Of a stretch of DNA of 61,330 bases, positions 34,372 to 45,098 are shown piece by piece. A program made the position numbers and the translations under genes. The notes under the pieces are model-generated. The model did no database searches. It had not been told where the DNA came from and saw only the letters and a program-made list of their open reading frames with translations. The stretch is from Clostridia bacterium (GTDB lineage: Bacteria; Bacillota; Clostridia; Oscillospirales; Acutalibacteraceae). Location of the stretch: NCBI GenBank assembly GCA_017454815.1, contig JAFTCG010000057.1, positions 1-61,330 of the forward strand. Reading direction: 5' to 3'. Every line of letters begins with the position of its first letter. Positions within the stretch are counted from its first letter, which is position 1.

Positions 34372-35100
34372 ATGAACGTCTACGAAACACACGATATCGC
34401 AAAGCTCATCGAGGGCAACTCCTACGTCGGCAGGGGGATCGTCATCGGAAAATCTTCGGACGGCAAAAAATCCTGCGTCGCATATTTCATCATGGGCAGG
34501 AGCGCAAACAGCCGCAACAGGGTTTTCGTCAAAAAAGACGGCGCTGTTTTCACAGAGCCTTTTGACTTGTCAAAAGTCGAAGACCCCAGCCTCATCATCT
34601 ACGCCGCTTTGAGGGAACATGAAAACAAGCTCGTTGTCACGAACGGCGATCAGACCGACACCATCGTAAACGCTCTGGAAAACGGCGACGATTTCATCAG
34701 CGCGCTGAACACTCGCGAGTTTGAGCCCGACAGCCCGAACTTTACCCCCAGGATCAGCGGTATGATCACCTACGAAAACGGTGACTTCTCGTATCTCATG
34801 AGCATTCTCAAAAGCTCTGACAGTGTGGGCAGTGCGTGCAGCAGATATACGTTTTCCTATCCGTCTCTTGCGGGCGTTGGACATTTTATCCACACCTACG
34901 TCTGCGACGGCAACCCGATCCCGACTTTCCAAGGCGAACCTGAGAGAGTTGAGATCCCCGACGATATAGATCGTTTCACGGACAAACTTTGGAACGCTCT
35001 CGATGAAGACAACAAAATCTCCCTTTTCGTCAGATATACCGACCTTGCGACCGGCGAAAAGCAGGAGAGAATGATCAACAAAAACAATGCGGAGGCTTGA
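34372..35100 (+). CDS. purO: IMP cyclohydrolase, PurO-like
   Basis: The 242-residue protein matches the PurO-type IMP cyclohydrolase family, best known from archaea: YVGRGIVIGKSSDGKK, YFIMGRSANSRNRVFV (family hallmark), YAALREHENKLVVTNGDQTDT, FTPRISGMI and an acidic C-terminal helix. It closes the ring of FAICAR to IMP. Here it replaces the N-terminal domain of the usual bifunctional PurH and is immediately followed by a stand-alone AICAR transformylase (stop and next SD are adjacent). The ribosome-binding site is weak; coupling to purN (2-base gap) is likely. Confidence 0.85.
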   Translation: MNVYETHDIAKLIEGNSYVGRGIVIGKSSDGKKSCVAYFIMGRSANSRNRVFVKKDGAVFTEPFDLSKVEDPSLIIYAALREHENKLVVTNGDQTDTIVNALENGDDFISALNTREFEPDSPNFTPRISGMITYENGDFSYLMSILKSSDSVGSACSRYTFSYPSLAGVGHFIHTYVCDGNPIPTFQGEPERVEIPDDIDRFTDKLWNALDEDNKISLFVRYTDLATGEKQERMINKNNAEA

Positions 35101-35102
35101 AA

Positions 35103-36287
35103 ATGAAAGAATTTGAACTCAAATACGGCTGCAACCCAAACCAGAAACCTGCAAAGATCTACATGGACAACGGCTCCGAACTGCCCATAGAGATCCTCTC
35201 CGGCAGACCGGGCTACATCAATTTCCTCGACGCATTCAACTCCTGGCAGCTTGTCAAAGAGCTGAAAGAAGCCCTCGGACTTCCCGCCGTAACTTCCTTC
35301 AAGCACGTCAGCCCCACCTCCGCCGCTGTCGGCAAAGTCCTCGACGAAAAGCTCAAGAAAGCCTGCTTTGTCGACGACATCGAAGACCTCGATTCTTCTC
35401 TGCTCGCCTGCGCTTATGCGAGGGCAAGGGGTACCGACAGGATGTGCTCCTTCGGCGATTGGGTGGCTCTCTCCGACGTCTGCGACGTGACGACCGCAAA
35501 GCTCATAAAGAGGGAAGTTTCCGACGGCGTTATCGCTCCCGGCTACGACGACGAAGCGCTTGAGATCCTCAAAACGAAGCGAAACGGCAACTACAACATC
35601 GTGAAGATCGACCCGAATTACGTCCCCGAGGTGCAGGAGAAAAAGCACGTTTTCGGCGTGACGTTTGAGCAGGGCAGGAATAATTTCAAGATCAACAGGC
35701 AGCTTCTCGAAAACATCGTAACAAAGAACAAAGACCTCCCCGAAAGCGCAGTGAGAGATCTTATCATTTCGCTTATCACCTTGAAATACACCCAGTCCAA
35801 CTCCGTTTGCTTTGCGTGCGACGGACAGGCGATCGGCGTCGGCGCAGGTCAGCAGTCGAGGATCCATTGCACCCGCCTTGCCGGCTCAAAAGCCGATACT
35901 TGGTTCCTTCGCCAGAGCGACAAAGTGCTGTCGCTTCCTTTCAAGGATACCCTCGGCAGACCCGACAGGGACAACGTCATCGACGGCTACATCAACCAGA
36001 ACGAGGAAGACGTTTGCGCCGACGGCGTCTGGCAGAAATATTTCACTTCTCAGCCCGAAAGATTCACCGAGGAGGAGAAGAAAGCCTATCTCGCAACGAA
36101 GACGGACGTGGCTCTCGGCTCGGACGCATTTTTCCCGTTCGACGACAACATCGAGAGAGCCTGCAGGAGCGGCGTAAAATACATCGCCCAGCCCGGCGGC
36201 TCGATCAGGGACGACCTCGTCATCGACTGCTGCGACAAATACGGTATCGTCATGTCCATGACAGGTATGCGCCTGTTCCATCACTGA
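35103..36287 (+). CDS. AICAR transformylase, stand-alone (PurH C-terminal-domain type)
   Basis: The 394-residue protein corresponds to the formyltransferase half of PurH: LKYGCNPNQKPAKIY, GRPGYINFLDAFNSWQLVKEL, SFKHVSPTSAAVG (catalytic Lys-His), YTQSNSVCFACDGQAIGVGAGQQSRIHC, SDAFFPFDDNIERA and YIAQPGGSIRDD. The MGS-like IMP-cyclohydrolase domain is missing and is supplied by the preceding PurO-like gene. It formylates AICAR with 10-formyl-tetrahydrofolate. The ATG at 35103 has GGAGG 7 bases upstream; a TTG at 35097 is too near that site. Confidence 0.93.
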   Translation: MKEFELKYGCNPNQKPAKIYMDNGSELPIEILSGRPGYINFLDAFNSWQLVKELKEALGLPAVTSFKHVSPTSAAVGKVLDEKLKKACFVDDIEDLDSSLLACAYARARGTDRMCSFGDWVALSDVCDVTTAKLIKREVSDGVIAPGYDDEALEILKTKRNGNYNIVKIDPNYVPEVQEKKHVFGVTFEQGRNNFKINRQLLENIVTKNKDLPESAVRDLIISLITLKYTQSNSVCFACDGQAIGVGAGQQSRIHCTRLAGSKADTWFLRQSDKVLSLPFKDTLGRPDRDNVIDGYINQNEEDVCADGVWQKYFTSQPERFTEEEKKAYLATKTDVALGSDAFFPFDDNIERACRSGVKYIAQPGGSIRDDLVIDCCDKYGIVMSMTGMRLFHH

Positions 36288-36305
36288 TAAAAATAGGGTG
36301 AAATT

Positions 36306-37571
36306 ATGAAAATTATGGTAATCGGCGGCGGCGGAAGAGAGCATGCCGTTATAAAGAAAATAAAGCTCAACAAAACCGTTGAAAAAATCTATGCCCTTCC
36401 CGGCAACGGAGGAATGGCGGACGATGCCGTCTGCGTTGACATCGCCGCGACTGACGTCGAAAATATCTGCAAATTCGCCTCGGAAAACGAGGTAGATTTT
36501 GCAATAGTCACCCCCGATGATCCGCTTGTGCTCGGCTGCGTTGACGAGCTGGAGAAGATCGGAGTAAAATGCTTCGGCCCTCGAAAGAACGCCGCGATCA
36601 TCGAAGGCAGCAAGGTGTTCTCGAAAAATCTTATGAAAAAATACGGCATCCCGACCGCAAAATACGAAGTCTTCGAGGACGAGAACGAAGCTTTGAAATA
36701 CCTCGAAACAGCTCCGATCCCGACCGTAATCAAAGCCGATGGGCTTGCGCTGGGAAAGGGCGTTATCATCGCGCAGACTCTTGACGAAGCAAAGCAGGCT
36801 GTAGTTTCCATCATGCGCGACAAGCAGTTCGGCAAGAGCGGCGATAGGATAGTGATCGAAGAATTCCTGGAAGGCCCCGAAGTATCCGTCCTGTCCTTCA
36901 CCGATTCAAAGACGGTAGTCCCGATGGTATCCTCGATGGATCACAAACGCGCCGGCGACGGCGACACGGGGCTCAACACGGGCGGCATGGGAACGGTTGC
37001 CCCCAACCCCTACTACACCGATGAAGTCGCGAAGGAATGCATGGAAAAGATTTTCCTGCCCACGGTTGATGCCATGAACAAAGAGGGCAGGAGCTTCAAA
37101 GGCTGTCTCTATTTCGGGCTCATGATCACAAAGGACGGCCCGAAAGTCATCGAATACAACTGCCGATTCGGCGATCCGGAAACCCAGGTCGTACTCCCTC
37201 TGCTCGAAAGCGACCTGCTCGACATCATGGTGGCTGTCAGAGATGAAAAACTCAGCGAAGCCGAGGTAAAATTCTCCGAAAAGAACGCCTGCTGTGTCGT
37301 TCTGGCGAGCAAGGGCTACCCCGTGAAATACGAAAAAGGTTTTGAAATTACGATCCCGGACGACGTCAGGGAAAACGTCTTTGTCGCCGGCGCAAAGCTT
37401 TCGGACGGCAAACTGCTCACGAACGGCGGCAGAGTCCTCGGCGTTACGGCGGTCGCCGACAGCCTTGAAGAAGCGATCGAAAAATCCTACGAAATGGCTT
37501 CCGGGATCAATTTTGAAAACAGGTTTTACCGTTCTGACATCGGTCAGAAAGCCCTTAATGCGAAAGGATAA
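36306..37571 (+). CDS. purD: Phosphoribosylamine-glycine ligase
   Basis: The 421-residue ATP-grasp enzyme has MKIMVIGGGGREHAVIKKI at the N terminus, ALPGNGGMADDAVCVDI, FGPRKNAAIIEGSKVFSK, PTVIKADGLALGKGVIIA, VIEEFLEGPEVSVLSF, GDGDTGLNTGGMGTVAPNPYY, EYNCRFGDPETQVVLPLL and a C-terminal RVLGVTAVADSLEEA segment. It makes GAR from phosphoribosylamine and glycine. Spacing to purL is 8 bases. Confidence 0.97.
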   Translation: MKIMVIGGGGREHAVIKKIKLNKTVEKIYALPGNGGMADDAVCVDIAATDVENICKFASENEVDFAIVTPDDPLVLGCVDELEKIGVKCFGPRKNAAIIEGSKVFSKNLMKKYGIPTAKYEVFEDENEALKYLETAPIPTVIKADGLALGKGVIIAQTLDEAKQAVVSIMRDKQFGKSGDRIVIEEFLEGPEVSVLSFTDSKTVVPMVSSMDHKRAGDGDTGLNTGGMGTVAPNPYYTDEVAKECMEKIFLPTVDAMNKEGRSFKGCLYFGLMITKDGPKVIEYNCRFGDPETQVVLPLLESDLLDIMVAVRDEKLSEAEVKFSEKNACCVVLASKGYPVKYEKGFEITIPDDVRENVFVAGAKLSDGKLLTNGGRVLGVTAVADSLEEAIEKSYEMASGINFENRFYRSDIGQKALNAKG

Positions 37572-37579
37572 TCGAAAGA

Positions 37580-40500
37580 ATGGTATACAGAATATTTGTC
37601 GAAAAAAAGGAAGAACTTGCTAACGAAGCAAAGGCTCTGTTTAACGACTGCCGCAATCTGCTGGGCGTGAACGCCCTGGAAAAAGTCAGGGTGCTCAACA
37701 GGTATGACGTCGAAAACATCTCCCAAGAGCTCTTTGAATACGCCAAAACGGCTGTGTTCTCGGAGATACAGACCGACCTGGTCTATGAAGAGTTTGAAGC
37801 CCCCGAAGTGACCGTTTTCGCGGTGGAATATCTCCCCGGTCAGTTCGACCAGAGGGCGGACTCCGCCGCACAGTGCATTCAGCTCATCTCGCAGGGCGAC
37901 AGACCGCTCGTCCGCTCCGCAAAAGTCTACGCCCTTTACGGAAAGCTCTCATGTGACGAGCTGGCTCAGATCAAAAAATACGTCATCAACCCCGTCGAAG
38001 CGAGGGAAGCGTCGCTTGAAAAAGTGGATACGCTCGAGATGAAATATGACGTTCCCGCCGACGTGCAGGTGCTCGACGGCTTCACGGCAATTCCCGCGGA
38101 CGGTCTTTCGGATTTTGTGAAAAAATATTCCCTCGCCATGGACGAGGACGACGCCGCCTTCTGCCGGCAGTATTTTAAGAAGGAGAACAGGGATCCCACC
38201 ATCACCGAGATCAGGATGATCGACACCTACTGGTCGGATCACTGCCGCCACACCACGTTTTTGACAAATATCGACAGCGTTGAATTTGAGGACGAACTGC
38301 TTGAAAAAACTTACAAGCAGTATCTTTCCACCCGCGACGAGCTCGGCGTGAAAAAGCCCGTCTGTCTCATGGATCTAGCGACCGTTGCCGTGAAATATCT
38401 GAAGAAAAAGGGCGTTCTCAACAAACTCGACGAATCCGACGAGATCAACGCCTGCACAGTAAAAATCAACGTCAGCGTTGACGGCAAAGATGAGCCGTGG
38501 CTGCTGTTGTTCAAGAATGAAACCCACAATCACCCGACGGAGATCGAGCCTTTCGGCGGTGCGGCAACTTGTATCGGCGGCGCGATAAGAGACCCGCTTT
38601 CGGGCAGAAGCTACGTCTACGCCGCAATGCGCGTTACGGGCGCGGCTGATCCGCTAAAGAGCGTTGACGAGACGATCAAAGGCAAACTTCCCCAGCGCAA
38701 GATCGTGACCACCGCCGCAAACGGCTATTCCTCCTACGGAAACCAGATCGGCCTTGCAACGGGTACTGTCGATGAGCTGTATCACCCCGGCTATGCCGCA
38801 AAGCGCATGGAGATCGGTGCTGTCATAGCGGCGACTCCCGCCGAAAACGTAAGGCGCGAAGCCCCCGTTGACGGCGACGTTGTGATCCTGCTTGGCGGCA
38901 GCACCGGCAGAGACGGCATCGGCGGCGCAACAGGCTCCTCGAAAGCCCACGATTCCCAGTCGGTCGAGACCTGCGGCGCGGAAGTCCAGAAGGGCAACGC
39001 CCCCGAGGAGAGAAAACTCCAGCGACTTTTCCGAAACCACGACGCTTGCCGGATGATCAAGAAATGCAACGACTTCGGCGCAGGCGGCGTCAGCGTTGCC
39101 ATAGGAGAGCTTGCCGACGGACTTGAGATCGACCTCGACAAGGTTCCCAAAAAATATGAAGGCCTCGACGGCACGGAGCTCGCCATCAGCGAATCCCAGG
39201 AGCGCATGGCTGTCGTCGTCGGCAAAGAAGATGCCGACGCCTTTATCGCCCTCGCTTCAAAGGAAAACCTTCAGGCTGTTGTCGTTGCTCAGGTTAAGGC
39301 TGAGCCGAGGCTCAGGATGTCCTGGCGCGGCAAGACGATTGTTGACGTAAGCCGAGAATTTCTCGACTCCAACGGCGCGCAAAAGCACACCGCCATCCAC
39401 TGCAAAAAAGCGGAAAACTATGAAAAACGGTTCGGCAACAGTTTTGTCGAAAACTATATATCCCTCGCGGGAGACCTCAACGTCTGCTCCAAGAGGGGAC
39501 TCAGCGAGAGATTTGACTCCACCATCGGCGCGGGAACGGTGCTGATGCCTTTCGGCGGCAAATACCAGCTCACGCCGATCCAGGCTATGGCGCACAAGAT
39601 CAGCGTCGAAAAAGGCCACACCGACGACTGCTCCGTGATGTCGTGGGGATATAACCCATTCATCACCGAAAAAAGCCCCTTCCACGGCGCATATCTTGCC
39701 GTCATCGAATCCGTCTGCAAGCTCATAGCTACGGGCGCTGATTTCAACGACGTTTATCTGACTTTCCAGGAATATTTTGAAAAACCCGGAACAGACCCGT
39801 CAAGATGGGGCAAACCTGCGGCGGCTTTGCTCGGAGCGTTCAAGGCGCAGACCGAGCTCGGCGTCGGCTCAATCGGCGGAAAGGACTCCATGAGCGGTTC
39901 TTTTGAGGATCTTGACGTGCCGCCGACCCTCGTCTCCTTCGCCGTGACGACGGAAAAGGCGGAAAACATCATATCTCCCGAATTCAAAAAACCGGGCAGC
40001 AACGTCTATCTCATCAATACCGAATCTGACTCCGACGATCTTCCCGTGACGGAGAGCTTGAAACAAAATTTTGAAAAAGTCTGCAACCTTGTCAGGTCGA
40101 AGAAAGCCCTTGCCGTCTACACCCCGACCTACGGCGGCATTGCCGAAGCGGTGATGAAAATGTGCTTTGGCAACATGATCGGCTTTGAGTTTGAAAAAGA
40201 CATTTCGCTCGACACCGTTTTCTCATACAACTACGCTTCGTTCATCGTCGAGGCCGACGGCGAGATCGAAAATGCGCTCCTGCTCGGCAAAACGACTGAC
40301 GCAAAGGCGATAAGCTTCGGCGAAGACGAGATCGCACTCGAAAAGCTCCTCGGCGTTTACGAAAACAAGCTCGAGAGCGTGTACCGCTGCAACATCGACC
40401 AGGGAACCAAAAAGCTCGAAACCTTCTCTTTCGTCCCGAACGAAAAACGCTCCGCCGCGATCAGGACGGCGAAGCCGAAGGTATTTATCCCGGCGTTCCC

Positions 40501-41269
40501 CGGAACGAACTGCGAATACGACAGCGCAAAAGCTTTTGAGGACGCAGGAGCCGAGGCGGAGGTCATCGTCATCAACAACCTCACGTCGGACGGCATCAAG
40601 CGAAGCATCGAAAAATGCGCCAAAGCCATTTCAACGTCCCAGATGATCTTTATCCCCGGCGGTTTCTCCGGCGGCGACGAGCCCGACGGAAGCGGAAAAT
40701 TCATCACTGCATTCTTCAGGAACGGCATGATAAAGGACGCTGTCGGCGATCTGCTTGACAACCGCGACGGACTTATGGCGGGCATCTGCAACGGCTTCCA
40801 GGCGCTGATAAAACTCGGGCTTGTGCCTTACGGCAGGATCACCGACCTCGACGAACACAGCCCGACGCTCACCTTCAACACCATTGCGCGCCACCAGTCG
40901 AAGATAGTCAGGACGAGGATAGCCTCGAACAAATCTCCGTGGCTTAGCTTGATGAACGTCGGCGACGTAGTTTGCGTGCCGATCTCCCACGGAGAGGGCA
41001 GGTTCTTGGCTGACGAGGATTACGTCAGAGAGCTTGCGAAAAACGGCCAGATCGCTACGCAGTATGTCGACTTTGACGGCGACGCGACTTCCGACATCCA
41101 TTTCAACCCCAACAACTCCATCTGCGCCGTTGAGGGCATAACTTCGCCCGACGGCAGAGTGTTCGGCAAAATGGGACACAGCGAGCGCGTCGGCAGCGGA
41201 CTTTACAAGAACGTGTGCGGAGAATACGACATCAAAATGTTTGAAAGCGCAGTGAAGTATTTTAAATAA
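37580..41269 (+). CDS. purL: Phosphoribosylformylglycinamidine synthase, single-chain
   Basis: At 1229 residues this is the large PurL that joins synthetase and glutaminase domains in one chain, as in many Clostridia, instead of PurS/PurL/PurQ. Landmarks are DTYWSDHCRHTTF near residue 215, FKNETHNHPTEIEPFGGAATCIGGAIRD, LGGSTGRDGIGGAT, FGAGGVSVAIGELADG, IGGKDSMSGSF and an internal second PurM-like half. The C-terminal glutaminase (from about 970) has PAFPGTNCEYD, FIPGGFSGGDEPDG, nucleophile GICNGFQ and SHGEGRF. It converts FGAR plus glutamine to FGAM. Translation initiation shows AAAGGA at a longish distance. Confidence 0.96.
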   Translation: MVYRIFVEKKEELANEAKALFNDCRNLLGVNALEKVRVLNRYDVENISQELFEYAKTAVFSEIQTDLVYEEFEAPEVTVFAVEYLPGQFDQRADSAAQCIQLISQGDRPLVRSAKVYALYGKLSCDELAQIKKYVINPVEAREASLEKVDTLEMKYDVPADVQVLDGFTAIPADGLSDFVKKYSLAMDEDDAAFCRQYFKKENRDPTITEIRMIDTYWSDHCRHTTFLTNIDSVEFEDELLEKTYKQYLSTRDELGVKKPVCLMDLATVAVKYLKKKGVLNKLDESDEINACTVKINVSVDGKDEPWLLLFKNETHNHPTEIEPFGGAATCIGGAIRDPLSGRSYVYAAMRVTGAADPLKSVDETIKGKLPQRKIVTTAANGYSSYGNQIGLATGTVDELYHPGYAAKRMEIGAVIAATPAENVRREAPVDGDVVILLGGSTGRDGIGGATGSSKAHDSQSVETCGAEVQKGNAPEERKLQRLFRNHDACRMIKKCNDFGAGGVSVAIGELADGLEIDLDKVPKKYEGLDGTELAISESQERMAVVVGKEDADAFIALASKENLQAVVVAQVKAEPRLRMSWRGKTIVDVSREFLDSNGAQKHTAIHCKKAENYEKRFGNSFVENYISLAGDLNVCSKRGLSERFDSTIGAGTVLMPFGGKYQLTPIQAMAHKISVEKGHTDDCSVMSWGYNPFITEKSPFHGAYLAVIESVCKLIATGADFNDVYLTFQEYFEKPGTDPSRWGKPAAALLGAFKAQTELGVGSIGGKDSMSGSFEDLDVPPTLVSFAVTTEKAENIISPEFKKPGSNVYLINTESDSDDLPVTESLKQNFEKVCNLVRSKKALAVYTPTYGGIAEAVMKMCFGNMIGFEFEKDISLDTVFSYNYASFIVEADGEIENALLLGKTTDAKAISFGEDEIALEKLLGVYENKLESVYRCNIDQGTKKLETFSFVPNEKRSAAIRTAKPKVFIPAFPGTNCEYDSAKAFEDAGAEAEVIVINNLTSDGIKRSIEKCAKAISTSQMIFIPGGFSGGDEPDGSGKFITAFFRNGMIKDAVGDLLDNRDGLMAGICNGFQALIKLGLVPYGRITDLDEHSPTLTFNTIARHQSKIVRTRIASNKSPWLSLMNVGDVVCVPISHGEGRFLADEDYVRELAKNGQIATQYVDFDGDATSDIHFNPNNSICAVEGITSPDGRVFGKMGHSERVGSGLYKNVCGEYDIKMFESAVKYFK

Positions 41270-41285
41270 AAAGGAGCGCACCTGA

Positions 41286-42962
41286 ATGAGTTATCTTTCT
41301 GACATAGAGATCGCGTCGCGCTGCGAGATGAAACCGATAAACGAGATCGCAAAAAACGCCGGTATAGACGAAAAATACGTTGAAAACTACGGAAAATACA
41401 AGGCGAAGATCGATCTTTCGCTTCTTGATGAAACGGATAGGGCAGACGGCAAGCTTGTGCTCGTCACCGCGATAACCCCCACTCCTGCGGGCGAGGGAAA
41501 AACGACGACCACTATCGGGCTTGCCGACGGCTTGAAAAGCATCGGCAAAAACGTCACCGTGGCCCTGCGCGAGCCGTCGCTCGGGCCTGTTTTCGGCGTA
41601 AAAGGCGGAGCCGCAGGCGGCGGATATGCCCAGGTCGTCCCGATGGAGGACATCAACCTTCATTTCACGGGGGATTTTCACGCCATCGGCGCGGCGAACA
41701 ACCTCCTTGCCGCGATGCTCGACAACCATATCCAGCAGGGCAACGAGCTGAATATCGACGTTCGTAAAATCGTCTGGAAAAGATGCGTCGACATGAACGA
41801 CCGCCAGCTTCGATTTATCGTTGACGGTATGGGCGGCAAGGCGAACGGTGTGCCGCGAGAGGATGGTTTTGACATCACAGTTGCGTCGGAAGTTATGGCG
41901 GTTTTCTGCCTTGCGACTTCCATTGACGATTTGAAGGAAAGGCTTTCAAAGATCATTGTCGCCTACACCTATGACGACAAACCCGTCACCGCCGGCGACA
42001 TTAAAGCTGTCGGCGCTATGGCGGCGCTGTTGAAGGACGCGATCAAGCCGAATCTTGTCCAGACTCTCGAGGGTACTCCCGCGTTCGTCCACGGTGGACC
42101 TTTTGCGAACATCGCCCACGGCTGCAACAGCGTTATGGCGACGAAGATGGCGATGAAGCTCGGCGATTACACCGTCACCGAGGCAGGCTTCGGCGCCGAT
42201 CTCGGAGCGGAAAAATTCCTTGACATCAAATGCAGAATGGCAGGCTTGAAACCCGACGCAGTTGTCATCGTCGCAACCGTAAGAGCCTTGAAAATGCACG
42301 GCGGGCTCGACAAAACTCAGCTCAAGGACGAGGACGTTGAAGCCCTTGAAAAAGGCATCCCGAATCTTCTTCGCCACGTTTCAAATATAAAAAATGTGTT
42401 CAGACTCCCGTGCGTCGTTGCAATAAACAGGTTCCCGACCGACACGGACAGGGAGATAGATTTTATCATCGAAAGATGCAATCAGCTCGGCGTCAACACC
42501 GTGCTTTCGACCGTATGGGCGGACGGAGGCAAAGGCGGCGAGAAGCTTGCGAAAGAGGTCGTAAGACTTTGCGAGGAAGAACGGGGCGATTTCAGCTTTT
42601 CGTATTCGCTCGATCTTCCGATCAGGGAAAAAATCGAAACGATAGCCGGACGTATCTACGGCGCGGACGGAATGCACGTCCTGCCGGGCGCCAAAAAACA
42701 GATCGAAACGCTTGAAAACCTTGGATTTGGCGGGCTGCCGGTGTGTATGGCGAAGACGCAGTACAGCTTTTCCGACGATCCGAAAAAGCTCGGCGCACCC
42801 GAAGGCTACAAGATCACCGTCAGGAACGTCAAGGTCTGCTCCGGCGCAGGGTTCATCGTCGCTCAGACGGGCGACATCCTCACCATGCCGGGACTTCCCA
42901 AAAAACCTGCTGCGGAAAATATAGACGTCGATTCAAACGGAAAAATAACGGGACTTTTTTGA
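41286..42962 (+). CDS. fhs: Formate-tetrahydrofolate ligase
   Basis: The 558-residue protein carries the FTHFS signatures [20 protein letters not shown] (ATP P-loop), [71 protein letters not shown] and the C-terminal [11 protein letters not shown]. It makes 10-formyl-tetrahydrofolate from formate and ATP. Position 16 bases after purL with AAGGAG places it in the ZTP-riboswitch operon, where it supplies the cofactor for PurN and the AICAR transformylase. This matches the signal (ZTP) that reports cofactor shortage. Confidence 0.97.
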   Translation: MSYLSDIEIASRCEMKPINEIAKNAGIDEKYVENYGKYKAKIDLSLLDETDRADGKLVLVTAITPTPAGEGKTTTTIGLADGLKSIGKNVTVALREPSLGPVFGVKGGAAGGGYAQVVPMEDINLHFTGDFHAIGAANNLLAAMLDNHIQQGNELNIDVRKIVWKRCVDMNDRQLRFIVDGMGGKANGVPREDGFDITVASEVMAVFCLATSIDDLKERLSKIIVAYTYDDKPVTAGDIKAVGAMAALLKDAIKPNLVQTLEGTPAFVHGGPFANIAHGCNSVMATKMAMKLGDYTVTEAGFGADLGAEKFLDIKCRMAGLKPDAVVIVATVRALKMHGGLDKTQLKDEDVEALEKGIPNLLRHVSNIKNVFRLPCVVAINRFPTDTDREIDFIIERCNQLGVNTVLSTVWADGGKGGEKLAKEVVRLCEEERGDFSFSYSLDLPIREKIETIAGRIYGADGMHVLPGAKKQIETLENLGFGGLPVCMAKTQYSFSDDPKKLGAPEGYKITVRNVKVCSGAGFIVAQTGDILTMPGLPKKPAAENIDVDSNGKITGLF

Positions 42963-42978
42963 TTTGTGAAAAGGATAG

Positions 42979-43011
42979 ATGAAAGTGTCTTTGCGGCACT
43001 TTCATTTTTTT
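42979..43011 (+). terminator. Terminator of the purine/fhs operon
   Basis: Perfect 9-bp stem ATGAAAGTG/CACTTTCAT, 9-base loop, T-run of seven overlapping the base. Confidence 0.9.
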
Positions 43012-43024
43012 ATTAAAACATTCT

Positions 43025-43052
43025 TTGATTTTTCATCTGTTTGGTGTATAAT
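43025..43052 (+). promoter_or_regulatory. Promoter of uvrB
   Basis: TTGATT (43025-43030), 16-base spacer, TATAAT (43047-43052), 31 bases before the start codon. No clear LexA box was seen. Confidence 0.7.
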
Positions 43053-43083
43053 ATATTAAACAAAATCTGCGGCAGGTGAAAAA

Positions 43084-45036
43084 ATGGATCATTTCAAGCT
43101 TCATTCAAAATTCAAACCGACGGGCGATCAGCCCGAGGCGATCGAAAAACTGACCGAGGGTGTTTTGCGCGGCGACAGGGTGCAGACGCTTCTGGGCGTT
43201 ACAGGCTCCGGCAAGACGTTCACCATGGCGAACATTATCGCGAACGTCAACCGCCCGACGCTGATCCTGGCGCACAACAAGACTCTTGCAGGCCAGCTCT
43301 GCTCCGAGTTTAAGGAGTTTTTCCCTGAAAACGCGGTTGAGTATTTTGTTTCATATTACGACTACTATCAGCCTGAGGCCTACGTCCCGACGACGGATAC
43401 CTATATCGAAAAAGACAGCTCCATCAACGAGGAGATCGAAAAACTCCGCCATTCCGCCACCGCCGCTTTGAGCGAAAGACGGGACGTTATCATTGTTGCG
43501 AGTGTGTCGTGCATCTACACCCTGGGCGACCCGATAGATTACAAGAACATGGTCATTTCGCTTCGGACGGGAATGCAGAAAAACCGCGACGAAGTCATTG
43601 AAAAGCTCGTTGAGATCCAGTACGAGCGCAACGACATAAATTTCATCCGCAACAAGTTCAGAGTCCGCGGCGATGTGCTGGAGATTTTTCCCGTTTATTC
43701 CAGCGAAAACGCCTACAGGATCGAGTTCTTCGGCGATGAGATCGACAGGATATGCGAGATCAACGCTCTCACGGGCGAGGTGAAGAACACTCTCAGCCAC
43801 GTTGCGATCTATCCCGCTTCCCACTACGTCATTTCGAGAGATAAGATGGAAAAGTCGATAAAGATCATCTCCGAGGAGATGGCGGAGAGGTATGCCGAGT
43901 TTGAAAGTCAAGGCAAGCTGCTTGAAGCGCAGAGGATAAAACAGCGCACCGAATACGACATCGAAATGCTCAGGGAAACAGGCTTTTGCAAGGGCATCGA
44001 AAATTATTCGCGCATCATGTCCGGCAGGGAGCCGGGCTCGTCGCCGTTTACGCTCATAGACTATTTCCCGGACGATTTTCTGCTTTTTGTCGACGAATCC
44101 CACGTGACTTTGCCGCAGGTGCGGGGAATGTACGCAGGCGACAGGGCGAGGAAGGAAAACCTTGTCGAATTCGGGTTCCGTCTTCCGTCGGCGTTCGACA
44201 ACAGGCCGCTGAGGTTTGAGGAATTCTACCAAAAAACGCACCAGCGCATCTTTGTCAGCGCAACGCCCGGCGACTTTGAAAAAGGCGAAAGCACGCAGAT
44301 CGTCGAGCAGGTCATCAGGCCGACGGGACTCCTTGACCCGGAGATCACCGTAAAACCGACCGAGGGGCAGATCGAGGACATCATTTCCCAGATTAACGTC
44401 AGGACAGAGCGCGGGGAGAGAGTCCTCATCACCACCTTGACAAAGAAAATGGCGGAGGATCTGACGGACTATCTCGATAATCTTGGTATAAAGGTGCGCT
44501 ATATGCACTACGACGTTGACACGATGGAAAGGCTTGAAATCATACGCGATCTGCGGCTTGGGGTTTTCGACGTGCTCGTCGGGATCAACCTCATGCGCGA
44601 GGGTCTTGACATCCCCGAAGTGTCGCTCGTGATGATCCTCGACGCGGACAAAGAGGGATTCCTGCGCTCCGAAACGTCGCTGATTCAGACGATAGGCAGA
44701 GCGGCGAGGAACGCCGGCGGAGAAGTCATAATGTACGCCGATTGCGTAACGCCGTCGATGGAAAGGGCGATCGAGGAAACACAGCGTAGGCGTGACATCC
44801 AGTCTGCTTACAACGAATCCCACGGCATAGTGCCAAAAACAATAAAAAAAGACGTCAGAGACGTCTTCGAGATAACCCAGAAAGAAAAGGTTAAAGATAT
44901 AAAACATATGACGAGGGCGCAAAAGGAAGCGATGATAAAACAGCTCACCGCGGAGATGAAGGCGGCGGCAAAGATACTCGAATTCGAGCACGCCGCCATG
45001 CTCAGGGACAAGATAAACCAGATAAGAAACAGCTGA
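43084..45036 (+). CDS. uvrB: Excinuclease ABC subunit B
   Basis: The 650-residue UvrB has the Walker A motif [14 protein letters not shown]. It has the beta-hairpin region [18 protein letters not shown] with [25 protein letters not shown], the helicase DEAD-like box [13 protein letters not shown], motif VSATPGDFE and the C-terminal helicase motifs [30 protein letters not shown] and [11 protein letters not shown]-terminal UVR domain ([24 protein letters not shown]) binds UvrC. It loads on damage after UvrA. It is transcribed alone here; uvrA is not adjacent as it is in many Firmicutes. Confidence 0.97.
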   Translation: MDHFKLHSKFKPTGDQPEAIEKLTEGVLRGDRVQTLLGVTGSGKTFTMANIIANVNRPTLILAHNKTLAGQLCSEFKEFFPENAVEYFVSYYDYYQPEAYVPTTDTYIEKDSSINEEIEKLRHSATAALSERRDVIIVASVSCIYTLGDPIDYKNMVISLRTGMQKNRDEVIEKLVEIQYERNDINFIRNKFRVRGDVLEIFPVYSSENAYRIEFFGDEIDRICEINALTGEVKNTLSHVAIYPASHYVISRDKMEKSIKIISEEMAERYAEFESQGKLLEAQRIKQRTEYDIEMLRETGFCKGIENYSRIMSGREPGSSPFTLIDYFPDDFLLFVDESHVTLPQVRGMYAGDRARKENLVEFGFRLPSAFDNRPLRFEEFYQKTHQRIFVSATPGDFEKGESTQIVEQVIRPTGLLDPEITVKPTEGQIEDIISQINVRTERGERVLITTLTKKMAEDLTDYLDNLGIKVRYMHYDVDTMERLEIIRDLRLGVFDVLVGINLMREGLDIPEVSLVMILDADKEGFLRSETSLIQTIGRAARNAGGEVIMYADCVTPSMERAIEETQRRRDIQSAYNESHGIVPKTIKKDVRDVFEITQKEKVKDIKHMTRAQKEAMIKQLTAEMKAAAKILEFEHAAMLRDKINQIRNS

Positions 45037-45098
45037 ATTCAGCTCCCGAACGGGACTTCGCTCCCGCAGTAAAACCGGCTCTCAGCGAAGCGAGCGAT

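Noticed and set aside
43351..44991. 546-codon open frame on the minus strand inside uvrB
   Set aside because: uvrB is unambiguous; long antisense frames are frequent in this window because of its strong NNC/GAC-type codon preference.
45037..45098. Terminator between uvrB and the convergent gene
   Set aside because: Some short inverted matches exist but no stable stem with a U-run could be drawn.
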